A stretch of 64,000 bases of DNA from Proteobacteria bacterium CAG:495. Its GTDB lineage: Bacteria; Pseudomonadota; Alphaproteobacteria; RF32; CAG-239. The stretch lies in assembly GCA_000432275.1 (NCBI GenBank), contig HF995314.1:54615-118614 (forward strand), given 5' to 3'. Position 1 is the stretch's first letter. Every line of letters starts with the position of its first letter. Under the pieces are notes generated by a model that worked only from the letters and a program-made list of their open reading frames with translations, searched no databases and was not told the origin of the DNA. The position numbers were made by a program, and so were the translations under genes. Positions 38,422-46,925 of this stretch are shown in pieces.

Positions 38422-38895
38422 ATGGAAACAAGTATCTCCTGCGGATTCAACAAGATTATCCGCGAAAAGATAGCGGCCTACCGGCGGGAAGAACACCAAC
38501 TGAAACAGCGTTTGTCCGCCCTTCCCGCCATTTTCAGGCACAGATTTAAATCTTGCGAAATGCACATCAAGGGATTTAACTATTTTTTTGCAGCGACGGA
38601 AATCGCCTGTTGCGAGTTGGCTCTGGCATTGTACAAAACGGTGCCGGCAGAAGCATATTCCCGGATAGGGGACAAAGAGCTGCAAAAATTCGGCGGTTGT
38701 CTGAATACGGAACAGCGTTGGTATGCCCTGAGCCTGGCCAATGCCCTGTCTGCCGACGGAATTACCAAACCGGCGCTGCCGCATTTGGAGAAGTTTCATG
38801 TTATGAGGCTTCACCCTTTGGGAACGTACGAGAGTTATGCTGACATGATTGTGCGTATTTTCCGTTATCGGAAAAGTTCTGCCTTTGCGGCGTAA
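38422..38895 (+). CDS. Unknown protein, member 3 of the three-gene paralog family (short form)
   Basis: Of 157 residues. It lacks the beta-rich N-terminal part and begins almost directly with the helical core: ALPAIFRHRFKSCEMHIKGF from residue 33, then NTEQRWYALSLANALSADGI, which corresponds to the second conserved segment of members 1 and 2. Eight bases separate it from member 2, so the two are one transcript, ending at a strong terminator. No Shine-Dalgarno is visible. The family is unrecognised. It may be a domain-loss copy or an antagonist of the longer members. Confidence 0.65.
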   Translation: METSISCGFNKIIREKIAAYRREEHQLKQRLSALPAIFRHRFKSCEMHIKGFNYFFAATEIACCELALALYKTVPAEAYSRIGDKELQKFGGCLNTEQRWYALSLANALSADGITKPALPHLEKFHVMRLHPLGTYESYADMIVRIFRYRKSSAFAA

Positions 38896-38912
38896 AAACA
38901 ATCTTATTAATC

Positions 38913-38948
38913 AACAGTCCGGAACCTTTTATTCCGGGCTGTTTTTTT
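38913..38948 (+). terminator. Terminator after the three-gene family
   Basis: The stem AACAGTCCGGAA / TTCCGGGCTGTT (one mismatch) is followed by a T-run, 17 bases after the stop at 38895. It separates the accessory block from the Bat operon. Confidence 0.88.
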
Positions 38949-39009
38949 ACGGACAATATTTCACGCTTGATATTTAGATAAGGAAAGCCTAAATTTATAG
39001 GAAGATATT

Positions 39010-39036
39010 ATGAATCAAAGTAAAGCAAAGGCATGA
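39010..39036 (+). CDS. Possible 8-residue leader ORF before the Bat operon
   Basis: ATG 39010 encodes MNQSKAKA and stops 6 bases before the DUF4381 start at 39043. TAGGAAG lies 4-10 bases upstream of it, a better ribosome-binding site than the one (CAGG) before the downstream gene. It may couple translation into the operon, or be a chance frame. Confidence 0.3.
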   Translation: MNQSKAKA

Positions 39037-39042
39037 CAGGTT

Positions 39043-39495
39043 ATGAATGAAAACTTACCGGAATTGCGGGATATTCATCTGCCGGACGGCGTTTCGGCCT
39101 GGCCGCCGGCTTATGGCTGGTGGGTCATTCTGCTGGGTATTGTCGCCGTTGTCATCCTTGTGGAGCTGGTGACGGTTATCCGCCGAAAGTCTAAGAAGCT
39201 CTATGCTCTGCATCTGCTCAAAGGCATTCACTGCAACAACTCTATCCGCTCTGCCGCTGACATGTCCGCCATTTTGCGCAGGATATGCGTGTATAAATAC
39301 AAAGAAGCTTCCGTCCTGATGGGAAAAGAATGGCTGAGCTTTCTTAACGAACACAGCAAACACAAGCTGGAGGGCAAAGCGGCACAGCTGCTTTTGGATG
39401 CGCCGTACATCCAGCCGGGCGCAAAAGGGTATCGAACCGAAGACGTTGCCGCTTTGAGGCTGTTCTGCCAACAGTGGATTGGAGAAAACCTATGA
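39043..39495 (+). CDS. DUF4381 membrane protein of the Bat operon
   Basis: This 150-residue protein matches DUF4381: an N-terminal LRDIHLPDGVSAWPPAYGWW, one membrane helix (about residues 26-46, VILLGIVAVVILVELVTVI), then a cytoplasmic helical part containing EWLSFLNEHS and YIQPGAKGYRTEDVAALRLF. In proteobacteria this family sits between MoxR/DUF58 genes and VWA-domain BatA/BatB genes and is thought to belong to the same membrane complex. It overlaps the next start (ATGA). Here MoxR and DUF58 are not upstream; the operon begins with this gene. Confidence 0.88.
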   Translation: MNENLPELRDIHLPDGVSAWPPAYGWWVILLGIVAVVILVELVTVIRRKSKKLYALHLLKGIHCNNSIRSAADMSAILRRICVYKYKEASVLMGKEWLSFLNEHSKHKLEGKAAQLLLDAPYIQPGAKGYRTEDVAALRLFCQQWIGENL

Positions 39496-40505
39496 ATCAG
39501 TTTGCTTATCCGTGGGCTTTCGTATTGTTGCTGCTGCCTTTTGCCGTCCGCTTTGCATTGCCGGTGGTCAAGGGGCTTCACGGCGATGCGCTGAAAATCC
39601 CCTTTTTGAAAGATTTGGAAAAAATATCCATTAAATCCGGCAGCTTATGGCAGATGGGAAGCGCCTCCGACGAGAAACATTTTTCCAAATTCTTCTGGAT
39701 GCTCATGATTGTCTGGGCCTTGCTGGTGACGGCCGCAGCCCGGCCGCAATGGGTCGGCGAGCCAATCAGAATCAAAAACGAGAGCAGAGACATTTTAATG
39801 GTTTTGGACATTTCAACCTCGATGTTGGAAAGGGATTTTGCATTTCAGGGGCAGGCCATTGACCGTTTGACGGCGGTAAAACTGGTGGCCGGCGATTTTA
39901 TCAAAAAACGAGCCAATGACAGAATCGGGCTGATATTGTTCGGAACCCGGGCTTATTTGCAGGCTCCGCTGACTTTTGACCATCAATCGGTTAACAAAAT
40001 CTTGTGGGAAATGGATGCCGGAATGGCGGGAAACTCTACTGCAATCGGCGACGCTTTGGGACTGGCCCTGAAAAACCTGAAAGACGTGCCGAATCCGGAC
40101 AATAAAGTTATTATCCTGCTCACCGACGGAGAAAACAACGACGGAAGCATGTCGCTGGCGCAGGCCGTCAAACTGGCCCGTGACGCAGGGATTAAGGCTT
40201 ATACCATCGGGGTTGGCAGTCCGAACAACTTTTTTGCCTCTTTTATGGGGATGAAAATGTCCGGTTTTCAGCAGGGGTTGGATGAAAAAGGCCTTAAAGA
40301 ACTTGCCGACGCCACCAAAGGGGCGTACTTTAAAGCGGAAGATACCGCCGGTTTGCTTAAAATTTACCAGACGATTGACAGTTTGGAACCCAGTCAAAAC
40401 GACGCCAAATTCGTGAGAGAAACCAAAGAACTTTACTACATTCCCCTGTTGGCGGCGATTTTGACGGGTTTTGCCCTGGTTGTCGCTTTGCGGAGGATCA
40501 GCTGA
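39492..40505 (+). CDS. batA: VWA-domain membrane protein, BatA type
   Basis: ATG 39492 has GGAG 8 bases upstream and overlaps the DUF4381 stop. The 337-residue protein has membrane helices near the N-terminus (FVLLLLPFAVRFALP and FWMLMIVWALLVTAAA) and at the C-terminus, around a von Willebrand factor A domain. The metal-ion site is intact: DxSxS in MVLDISTSM and a later ILLTDGENN strand with its Asp. Bat proteins were named for aerotolerance in Bacteroides and are linked to stress tolerance and MoxR chaperones; the mechanism is not settled. It is translationally coupled to the next VWA gene (TGATG). Confidence 0.92.
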   Translation: MNQFAYPWAFVLLLLPFAVRFALPVVKGLHGDALKIPFLKDLEKISIKSGSLWQMGSASDEKHFSKFFWMLMIVWALLVTAAARPQWVGEPIRIKNESRDILMVLDISTSMLERDFAFQGQAIDRLTAVKLVAGDFIKKRANDRIGLILFGTRAYLQAPLTFDHQSVNKILWEMDAGMAGNSTAIGDALGLALKNLKDVPNPDNKVIILLTDGENNDGSMSLAQAVKLARDAGIKAYTIGVGSPNNFFASFMGMKMSGFQQGLDEKGLKELADATKGAYFKAEDTAGLLKIYQTIDSLEPSQNDAKFVRETKELYYIPLLAAILTGFALVVALRRIS

Positions 40506-42268
40506 TGCAAGAGTTTATCAACGCTTTTCATTTTTTGCGTCCGTGGTGGCTGTTGCTTTTGGTCATTCCGCTGTTTTTTTACGGAAGGTACCTGCGCGGT
40601 GCCAGCAACCAATCCTCTTGGGAAAAAGTTTGCGACAAAAGGCTGCTGGATTATCTTTTAATCAGGGGTTCTTCGACACAGCGCAAAGTTATGGCCTGGA
40701 CGGCCTTAATCGGCCTGGTAACCGGCATTGTCGCCGCCGCGGGACCGAGTTGGAAAAAGATTGAAATTCCCTCTCTGGCTCCGGAAAATCCTCTGATGAT
40801 TGTTCTTAACCTTTCGACGGACATGAAGGGAAAAGACCTGACGCCCAGTCGTCTGGAACGAGCCAAATTTAAAATCCAGGATTTGTTAAAGCTTATTCCC
40901 GACAGTCAGAGCGGTTTGATTGTTTACACCAATGAACCATTTTTAATTTCTCCGCTGACCAGCGACGGCGAAATTCTGACCAACCTGCTGCCGGCCGTCA
41001 GTTATGACATTATGCCGGCTAACGGCGATCGGCCGGACCGGGCTATCGCCCTTGCCGTAGAGAAAATGAAAGCGGCCGGTTTTAACCACGGCGAAATTTT
41101 ACTGTTGGCTCCCGAAGCCGGGCAGAAATTCAACCTGACGCTGGATGAAGCCAGAAAAGCCCTGAGCGCCGGTTTTAACGTTAACGTTTTAGCGGTTCGC
41201 GCCGCAAAAGACGAACGGCTGCAAATGATTGCCGAAGCGGGCGGCGGCAGCTATTGGAATCTGGCTCCCGGAGACGAAAAATTAAAAACGTTTGCCGAAA
41301 AGATAAGCTCAAATCAGGATGAACTGACGGAAAGCAAAAACTGGCAATCCGTATGGTTGGATTACGGATATTATCTGTTAATCATCCCCTTGGCGTGTTG
41401 TTTATATTTCTTTCGGCGGGGAATTTTGGCGGTTGCGTTTCTCTGGGCGGCACAACCGGCGGAAGCGGCTTTTTTCTTAAACAGCAATCAAGAGGCGCTG
41501 CGTGATTTTAATCAGGAAGACTATCAACGCGCCGGAGAAAAGTTTACTGACAGCAATTGGAAAGCAGCGGCCTATTATCGTATGGGCGATTATGACAAAG
41601 CCTTGGAAGAATATAGCAAAGGGCAAGGAGAAACAGCGCTTTACAATCAGGGAAACGCTTTGGCCAAAAGCGGAAAAATTGAGGAAGCCATTGCGAAATA
41701 CGAAGAAGTTTTAGAACAAAACCCCAATCACGAAGATGCCAAATTTAACCTGGAATACCTTAAACAACAGCAGCAACAAAGCCAACAGCAAAATCAGCAG
41801 CAACAACAAAATCAAAATCAGGACGAGCAGCAAAAGGAATCTCAACAGGACCAAAGCAACGGCGGTGACAACGAACAAAAAGAGCAGCCGCAGGACAACT
41901 CCGAATCCAACCAACCTCAGAACCAAAATCAAAATGAGGACGGAGCCGAACAGAATAATCCTGACCAAAACGACAATTCAAAAGCTGATGCAAACAGTCA
42001 GCAGGAACAGGAACGACAGCAAAACCCTCAGGACAACGACCAAAATTCAGCCTCTGATTCCGAACTGAAGCAAGGAGAACAGAACAAGGAACGGCCGCAA
42101 CAGCAGGGAGAAAGCGGAGCCTTGCAAAAAGAAGGGAAAGCTCCTAAATATGATGAAGAAGTGCAGGCCCGCGCCCAGCAGTACCGGGAAATTCCCGAAG
42201 ACCCGGGAGGGCTGCTGAAAGCCTTTATCCGCAAAGAATATAACCGCAACCGTTATAACGAAAAATAA
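40505..42268 (+). CDS. batB: BatB/BatC-type fusion: VWA domain with degenerate metal site, TPR repeats, Gln/Asn-rich tail
   Basis: This 587-residue protein combines a BatB-like VWA domain (about residues 90-280), membrane helices near residues 15-30, 60-80 and 280-320, TPR repeats (about 325-420; FNQEDYQRAGEKF, AIAKYEEVLEQNPNHEDAKF) and a roughly 110-residue Gln/Asn/Glu-rich tail, ending in a short KAFIRKEYNRNRYN segment. The VWA metal site reads VLNLSTDM instead of DxSxS, so metal binding through this motif is probably lost, unlike BatA upstream. BatB-BatC fusions are known in proteobacteria. The low-complexity tail is probably disordered and periplasmic or cytoplasmic; topology is not certain. 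Confidence 0.9.
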   Translation: MQEFINAFHFLRPWWLLLLVIPLFFYGRYLRGASNQSSWEKVCDKRLLDYLLIRGSSTQRKVMAWTALIGLVTGIVAAAGPSWKKIEIPSLAPENPLMIVLNLSTDMKGKDLTPSRLERAKFKIQDLLKLIPDSQSGLIVYTNEPFLISPLTSDGEILTNLLPAVSYDIMPANGDRPDRAIALAVEKMKAAGFNHGEILLLAPEAGQKFNLTLDEARKALSAGFNVNVLAVRAAKDERLQMIAEAGGGSYWNLAPGDEKLKTFAEKISSNQDELTESKNWQSVWLDYGYYLLIIPLACCLYFFRRGILAVAFLWAAQPAEAAFFLNSNQEALRDFNQEDYQRAGEKFTDSNWKAAAYYRMGDYDKALEEYSKGQGETALYNQGNALAKSGKIEEAIAKYEEVLEQNPNHEDAKFNLEYLKQQQQQSQQQNQQQQQNQNQDEQQKESQQDQSNGGDNEQKEQPQDNSESNQPQNQNQNEDGAEQNNPDQNDNSKADANSQQEQERQQNPQDNDQNSASDSELKQGEQNKERPQQQGESGALQKEGKAPKYDEEVQARAQQYREIPEDPGGLLKAFIRKEYNRNRYNEK

Positions 42269-42280
42269 GGCAGAGAAGAA

Positions 42281-44020
42281 ATGTTGAAAAAACTGACAAT
42301 ATTTTTGATATGTGCACTGACAATCGCGTTTAACGTTCAGGCTCAGACTTTTGAGGCCAAGGTCAACCGAACGGAAATTCCCGAGGGCGAAACATTTTTG
42401 CTGACCTTGGATTTGAGCGGCGCGCAAACGAATAAAACTCCGGACTTGGGCGTTTTAGACAAGGATTTTATCATTTACTCCGTATCAAATGCATATACGA
42501 CAAAGGTCATAAACAACGACATTTCACAGACCCGCCAGTGGAATTTGGTTTTGATGCCGAAAAACACCGGCGCTTTACAGATTCCGTCGATTAAGCTGGA
42601 CCAATATCAAACCGAACCGATTACGGTTACGGTTCGCAAAGCAGGAGAGACGCTTAGTCCGCAACAACAAGGACAACAGGGACAGCCCCGTTTCAAAATC
42701 GACGGTAAAATAGACAATGACAATCCGTATGTCCAACAGCAAATAAACTATACGCTGACCATTTACGACACCGGCGGCCTGCAAGGAGAAGAACCGGTAT
42801 TTTTAGCCGGCGGCAACGACGAGTGGATTATAAAGAATCTGGGCGAACCACAAGTTAAAACCAAAGTCATTAACGGCAGAAACATCCGCGAGATTAAATT
42901 TTTCTATGCCCTTTTCCCGCAGAAAAGCGGCGAGCTGACGGTTCCCGAAGTACGCTTTAACGGTTTTTATCTGACCAGGGACAGCCGTAGGGATCCTTTC
43001 GGCGGATTGTTCGGCGACGATATGTTCATTGCCGGTTTTGGAATGACGGACATGTTTGCAACCCGCAATCCGGTCGTTCTAAACACCAAGCCGATAAAAG
43101 TGACCGTTCTTCCGGCACCGGCGCAAAACGGCGGGAAGTGGTGGCTGCCGGCTACGGATGTCGAATTGTATGCCCAATTTGAACCGGCCAATCCGCAGTT
43201 TAAGACCGGCGAAGCGGTCAGCAGAACCATTTATCTGAAAGCGGTCGGCGTTATCGACACGCAGCTGCCGGAAATCAACTTCGGAGAAGTTTCCGGGTTA
43301 AAACAATATCCGGAAAAACCGGAAACACAAATGAAAGTAGAAAACGGACAAGTCGTTTCTTTGGAGAAAATATCCAACGTTTACATTCCCAGCAGCGAAG
43401 GCGACATGACCCTGCCGGAAATCAGCGTCGACTGGTTTAACGTTAAAACCAACAAAATGGAGACGGCCGTTCTTCCGCCGTTAAACATCAAAGTCCGGGC
43501 CGGACAGAGCCTGCCGGAAGAAAAACGCCAGACGCAGCAGACGGCAGCTCCGGACAGCAGCACGCTGCCGATTGCGGCTGACGTTCAGACAGAAGAGACA
43601 AACAGCCTGCCGCAGCAGAACATCTATCTGCTGCTGGGCGGTGCATTTATTTTAGGCATTGCGGTCAGTTATGCTCTGATGCGGTTGTTTTCCAACAAAA
43701 AAGACGGGAAAATAAGAAATTACAAAAAATATATTATAGAAAAGGCCAGAGAAAAGGATTTGAGAGCGTTGCGCGATGCCATTTTGGCCTGGGCCGCAGA
43801 AAAATATCAGCGCCCGGACATCAACAGCCTGAAAGAAGTAGAAGAGCTTACCAATGTTCCCGAGTTTGAATGTGAACTCGAAAAATTGACGGAAGCCTTA
43901 TATGCACGCGACAACAAAGATTGGAAATCAGGCAGTTTTATCAAAGTTTTTGAGAAAGTATACGCGAAAAAATACAAAAGAAAGGACGACAATGAACCAT
44001 TGCCCAAACTCTACAAATAA
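42281..44020 (+). CDS. batD: BatD-type protein (oxygen tolerance family)
   Basis: This 579-residue protein has a signal peptide (MLKKLTIFLICALTIAFNVQA), then the family's tandem Ig-like beta domains beginning FEAKVNRTEIPEGETFLLTL with the conserved FIIYSVSNAYTTKVINN. A later membrane helix (about residues 449-467, NIYLLLGGAFILGIAVSYAL) precedes a cytoplasmic helical tail. It is the last Bat gene of the cluster. BatD has long been grouped with BatA/B/C/E as an envelope complex. The final 29 bases overlap the following C26 amidase gene. Confidence 0.93.
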   Translation: MLKKLTIFLICALTIAFNVQAQTFEAKVNRTEIPEGETFLLTLDLSGAQTNKTPDLGVLDKDFIIYSVSNAYTTKVINNDISQTRQWNLVLMPKNTGALQIPSIKLDQYQTEPITVTVRKAGETLSPQQQGQQGQPRFKIDGKIDNDNPYVQQQINYTLTIYDTGGLQGEEPVFLAGGNDEWIIKNLGEPQVKTKVINGRNIREIKFFYALFPQKSGELTVPEVRFNGFYLTRDSRRDPFGGLFGDDMFIAGFGMTDMFATRNPVVLNTKPIKVTVLPAPAQNGGKWWLPATDVELYAQFEPANPQFKTGEAVSRTIYLKAVGVIDTQLPEINFGEVSGLKQYPEKPETQMKVENGQVVSLEKISNVYIPSSEGDMTLPEISVDWFNVKTNKMETAVLPPLNIKVRAGQSLPEEKRQTQQTAAPDSSTLPIAADVQTEETNSLPQQNIYLLLGGAFILGIAVSYALMRLFSNKKDGKIRNYKKYIIEKAREKDLRALRDAILAWAAEKYQRPDINSLKEVEELTNVPEFECELEKLTEALYARDNKDWKSGSFIKVFEKVYAKKYKRKDDNEPLPKLYK

Positions 44021-44882
44021 CACCAGCCACCTCATTTTGGGAAAAAACACCTATCCCGGAGACGATGTTGAAAGTTATTATGTTGCCGCCGACGATGTTA
44101 ACAAAGTTTTCCAAAGCGGCAAAATTCCGCTGATTACGACAGAAAAGCCTGCAAATGACGGAAAACCGGTAATTGCCATTGTTCTGGCTCAAGACAAAGC
44201 CCCCGAACGGGAGGAAAAAGATTACAGCATTCACCCCGACTATATCCGCGCAATCAAAGACGCCGGAGGATATCCGGCATTGATCGCCTACGATGAAGTG
44301 ACGGCTCAGCTGAACGCCTGGGAACCGGACGGCATGATGCTTATCGGCGGCTTTTTCCATTCGCCGAAAGAATGGTATGAAACAATGCCGGAAACGGACG
44401 TCGACAAAAGAGGCCTGGCTTATCTGACAATGCTTCAATATGCCAAAGCGCACAAACTTCCGCTGTTGGGGATTTGCGGCGGAGAACAAATGCTGGCGGG
44501 CAGCGAAGGCGCCATGATGAAGATGGGCATCAAAGGGCATAAAATCGGCGGAGAAGTGATTGCCCACAAAGTTCAAATAGAACCGGGAAGCCTGTTGGCT
44601 TCGGTAATCGGCGCACCGGAAATTATGACCAATTCCGCCCACAGCGAAGCCGTAATCAACGAAAAATGCGGCAATTGCATAATAACGGCAGTGGCGGAAG
44701 ACGGCACCGCAGAAGCGGTGGAATTAAAACAGCCGTGGAATGACTTTGTTCTCGGTGTTCAGTGGCATCCGGAACGTTTTGTAAAAAAAGGAGACCAGCC
44801 TTCCATAAAAATATTTTCCAGCTTCATCGAAAGTGCAAAAGGCTATCAAAGCCAGAAAAAGCATCCGGACCAAAGCAATTGA
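43992..44882 (+). CDS. Class I glutamine amidotransferase-like hydrolase (peptidase C26, PuuD-like)
   Basis: ATG 43992 (AAAGGA upstream) gives 296 residues. The C26 fold is clear: an oxyanion motif MMLIGGFFHSPKEWY, a nucleophile elbow LLGICGGEQMLAG with the catalytic Cys, and the catalytic His/Glu pair in GVQWHPERF. Members hydrolyse gamma-glutamyl bonds, for example gamma-glutamyl-GABA in putrescine use; the exact substrate is not determined here. The first 60 residues, before the PVIAIVLAQDKAP strand, are an extension of uncertain role. It overlaps the end of batD by 29 bases and so is cotranscribed, although a functional link to Bat is not evident. Confidence 0.88.
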   Translation: MNHCPNSTNNTSHLILGKNTYPGDDVESYYVAADDVNKVFQSGKIPLITTEKPANDGKPVIAIVLAQDKAPEREEKDYSIHPDYIRAIKDAGGYPALIAYDEVTAQLNAWEPDGMMLIGGFFHSPKEWYETMPETDVDKRGLAYLTMLQYAKAHKLPLLGICGGEQMLAGSEGAMMKMGIKGHKIGGEVIAHKVQIEPGSLLASVIGAPEIMTNSAHSEAVINEKCGNCIITAVAEDGTAEAVELKQPWNDFVLGVQWHPERFVKKGDQPSIKIFSSFIESAKGYQSQKKHPDQSN

Positions 44883-44963
44883 TATTTAAAATTTACAGGT
44901 TATGCTGAGGTCATTGAGAAGTGACAATTGTGTATGTATTTTAATAAAAAAATTTGAAAAGCT

Positions 44964-45581
44964 ATGAAAATGACGAATCCTAATCTGATTGAAATCAACG
45001 ACCCGCATTTTATTGTAGAGTTAATGTATGCGGGGACTAACCACAATATGACCGGACAGCCCGTTTATCAGCAAATCGGCTTCGGCAACAAGGCGTTTGT
45101 GCATAAAGACCTTTGGGACAAACTGAAAAATCTGATTCCGTTTCTGGAGCAAAAAGGCTGGAAGCTTAAAATTTATGACGCATACCGACCGCCGCTGGCG
45201 CATCAGAAATTGCGCGAGGTCATTCCCCAACCGGGATTTTTTGCACTTGATCCCGCTATTTCGCCTCATTGCAGAGCTACGGCCATAGATGTGGCCCTGA
45301 TTGACGAAAACGGCCGTGAATTTGTTTATCCGACCGCCGTCGACGCTTATGACGCCTATTACGCCAAAGAAGTTCAGGCCGGACGCAGCGACGAATTTTT
45401 TAATTATTTGAAAAAGGCGCGGCATGATTACGAAGACGCCGACAATTCAACAGCAATCGCAAACCGCAGGCTGCTGAAAGAGACAATGGAAAGCATCGGT
45501 TTGAAAGCCCTGCCCCACGAATGGTGGCACTATGAGCTTCCGGACGGTCGTACGGAAAAGTATCCGATGATTCAGAATTAA
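44964..45581 (+). CDS. D-alanyl-D-alanine dipeptidase (VanX/DdpX family, M15D)
   Basis: This 205-residue zinc peptidase cleaves D-Ala-D-Ala. It has YDAYRPPLAHQKLRE, the metal motif SPHCRATAIDVAL (His and Asp ligands; Ala where VanX has Gly) and the C-terminal EWWHYEL with the catalytic Glu and third ligand His. It lacks a signal peptide and is cytoplasmic, as in DdpX, which recycles D-Ala-D-Ala as a nutrient. There is no VanH or VanA ligase next to it, so it is not a vancomycin-resistance cassette. It follows the C26 amidase by about 80 bases with a possible own promoter. Confidence 0.93.
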   Translation: MKMTNPNLIEINDPHFIVELMYAGTNHNMTGQPVYQQIGFGNKAFVHKDLWDKLKNLIPFLEQKGWKLKIYDAYRPPLAHQKLREVIPQPGFFALDPAISPHCRATAIDVALIDENGREFVYPTAVDAYDAYYAKEVQAGRSDEFFNYLKKARHDYEDADNSTAIANRRLLKETMESIGLKALPHEWWHYELPDGRTEKYPMIQN

Positions 45582-45617
45582 AAAAAATCCCCCCGTTTTT
45601 ACGAGGGGATTTTTTTG
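45582..45617. terminator. Bidirectional terminator between the dipeptidase and secB
   Basis: The stem AATCCCCCCG / CGAGGGGATT has an A-run before and a T-run after, and lies between two convergent genes. It can serve both strands. Confidence 0.88.
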
Positions 45618-45622
45618 TTTTT

Positions 45623-46111
45623 TTAATTCTTGGCTGCTGCAGAAGGTTCCGCTTTGGCGTTACGGGCACGATTTTGATACATTGCCATAAAGTCAATCGG
45701 CGTCAGCATCAGGGGCGGCAGGCCGCCGTTGAACAAAATGGTGCTGATTGCCTGGCGGGCATAAGGGAACAGCATATGCGGAATTTCTATCATCAAGACC
45801 GGTTCAACGTGTTCCTGAGGAACATTAAGCGAAACAACGCAGGAATAAACCATTTCCAAAATAAAGAATTTTTTAGAAGGAACATCGCCGTCAATACGGA
45901 AGCTCAAGTCGACGCTGAACTGATTGTCCTGAATATGGTCGGCGTTTATATTAACGTCGATGTTAATTTGCGGCTGGCTCTTAACCTCGCTGAAGATTCC
46001 GGGAGCGTGGGGGATTTCCAAAGACAAGTCTTTGATAAATTGTGAATGAATCATAATCGGGGGCTGCGGCTGCTGATTGTTTTCAGGGGTTTGAGCTTCT
46101 TTTTTAGCCAT
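45623..46111 (-). CDS. secB: Preprotein chaperone SecB
   Basis: SecB is the tetrameric cytosolic chaperone that keeps exported proteins unfolded and delivers them to SecA. The 162-residue protein has the family core: IHSQFIKDLSLEIPHAP, INIDVNINADHI, SKKFFILEMVYSCVVSLN, and the conserved end LMIEIPHMLFPYARQAI plus PPLMLTPIDFMAMY. TAGGAGA precedes the ATG. Alphaproteobacteria often place secB divergent from a Tim44-like gene and mltA, as here. Client proteins could include the large secreted cysteine-rich proteins in this window, which is inference. Confidence 0.97.
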   Translation of the reverse strand: MAKKEAQTPENNQQPQPPIMIHSQFIKDLSLEIPHAPGIFSEVKSQPQINIDVNINADHIQDNQFSVDLSFRIDGDVPSKKFFILEMVYSCVVSLNVPQEHVEPVLMIEIPHMLFPYARQAISTILFNGGLPPLMLTPIDFMAMYQNRARNAKAEPSAAAKN

Positions 46112-46187
46112 AATAAAATTCTCCTATGTATTAGATATCAGTTAAGTTTTACACTCAAAATTTGTTAAGGTCAAATAATAATAACAG

Positions 46188-46215
46188 TTGATAATAGTTA
46201 TAAATAAGCTATATT
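46188..46215 (+). promoter_or_regulatory. Promoter of the Tim44-like/mltA operon
   Basis: TTGATA and TATATT are separated by 16 bases, 30 bases upstream of the start at 46245, in the AT-rich divergent region shared with secB. Confidence 0.5.
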
Positions 46216-46244
46216 TATGATAACGAAAAGAGGGATAAAAAATA

Positions 46245-46925
46245 ATGATGTCACATTTGGATATTATCATTCTGCTGGTTGTTGTTTTTGTCGTTTTTCA
46301 AAAGCTGAAGAGCTTGTTGGGAACCAGGCCGGAAGAAGAAAAAAGAGTTCACCTGAGCAAAGAAAGCGCCGAAAAGCTTTATGACCTGCTTATCAAGGAA
46401 GCCGAGGAAAAGGGCCTGCGCTCACATCAGGCAGCCGAGGTTGCAGAGCCGGAAGAGCTTACGCCGGTCGACACCGAAGAAATGAGCGAGCTGGATAAAA
46501 CCCTGGCAGAAATTCCAAATTTCAGCAAAGTCCGCTTTGTAGATTCCGCGCAACAGGCGTTTCAAGTTATTACCGAGGCCTTTAACAATGCCGACGTTGA
46601 AACTTTGGAAATGCTGGTAAGCAAAAATATTCTGAAAAAATTTCAGGAAGTTATTGAAAAGCGCAAGGGCGAAAACATTTCCGCCGAAACCGACTTCATT
46701 TGTTTTGACAAAGTGGAAATCACCAAAGCGGAAATCACCGCCAAAGGAATTGCGCGCATCAGCGTAGAGTTTGTCTCCGAACAGGTTAACGTTCTGCGCG
46801 ACGCCGAAGGCAACGTTATCGAGGGCGACGAAAATTATATTCAGAACATTACCGACGTATGGACTTTTGAACGGGCATTGACCTCCACAACCCCTAACTG
46901 GATTTTGGTATCGACTAAAAAATAA
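46245..46925 (+). CDS. Tim44-like membrane-associated protein
   Basis: This 226-residue protein has one N-terminal membrane helix (IIILLVVVFVVFQKLKSLLGTR), an acidic linker, and a C-terminal Tim44-like domain (about residues 95-226, FVDSAQQAFQVITEAFNNAD through DVWTFERALTSTTPNWILV). Bacterial relatives (TimA) resemble the mitochondrial import motor component and are typical of alphaproteobacteria. GAGGGA precedes two adjacent ATGs; the first is used here. The stop overlaps the mltA start by one base. The order next to secB, mltA and Smr matches many alphaproteobacterial genomes and supports the lineage. Confidence 0.92.
   Translation: MMSHLDIIILLVVVFVVFQKLKSLLGTRPEEEKRVHLSKESAEKLYDLLIKEAEEKGLRSHQAAEVAEPEELTPVDTEEMSELDKTLAEIPNFSKVRFVDSAQQAFQVITEAFNNADVETLEMLVSKNILKKFQEVIEKRKGENISAETDFICFDKVEITKAEITAKGIARISVEFVSEQVNVLRDAEGNVIEGDENYIQNITDVWTFERALTSTTPNWILVSTKK

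Noticed and set aside
41711..41968. Leu/Val-rich hydrophobic minus-strand frame
   Set aside because: It is the antisense of the Gln/Asn-rich tail of the Bat fusion protein.
44964..45581. Vancomycin-resistance vanX
   Set aside because: The family is right, but there is no vanH, vanA or vanRS nearby, and a Gram-negative with such a stand-alone dipeptidase uses it for D-Ala-D-Ala recycling.
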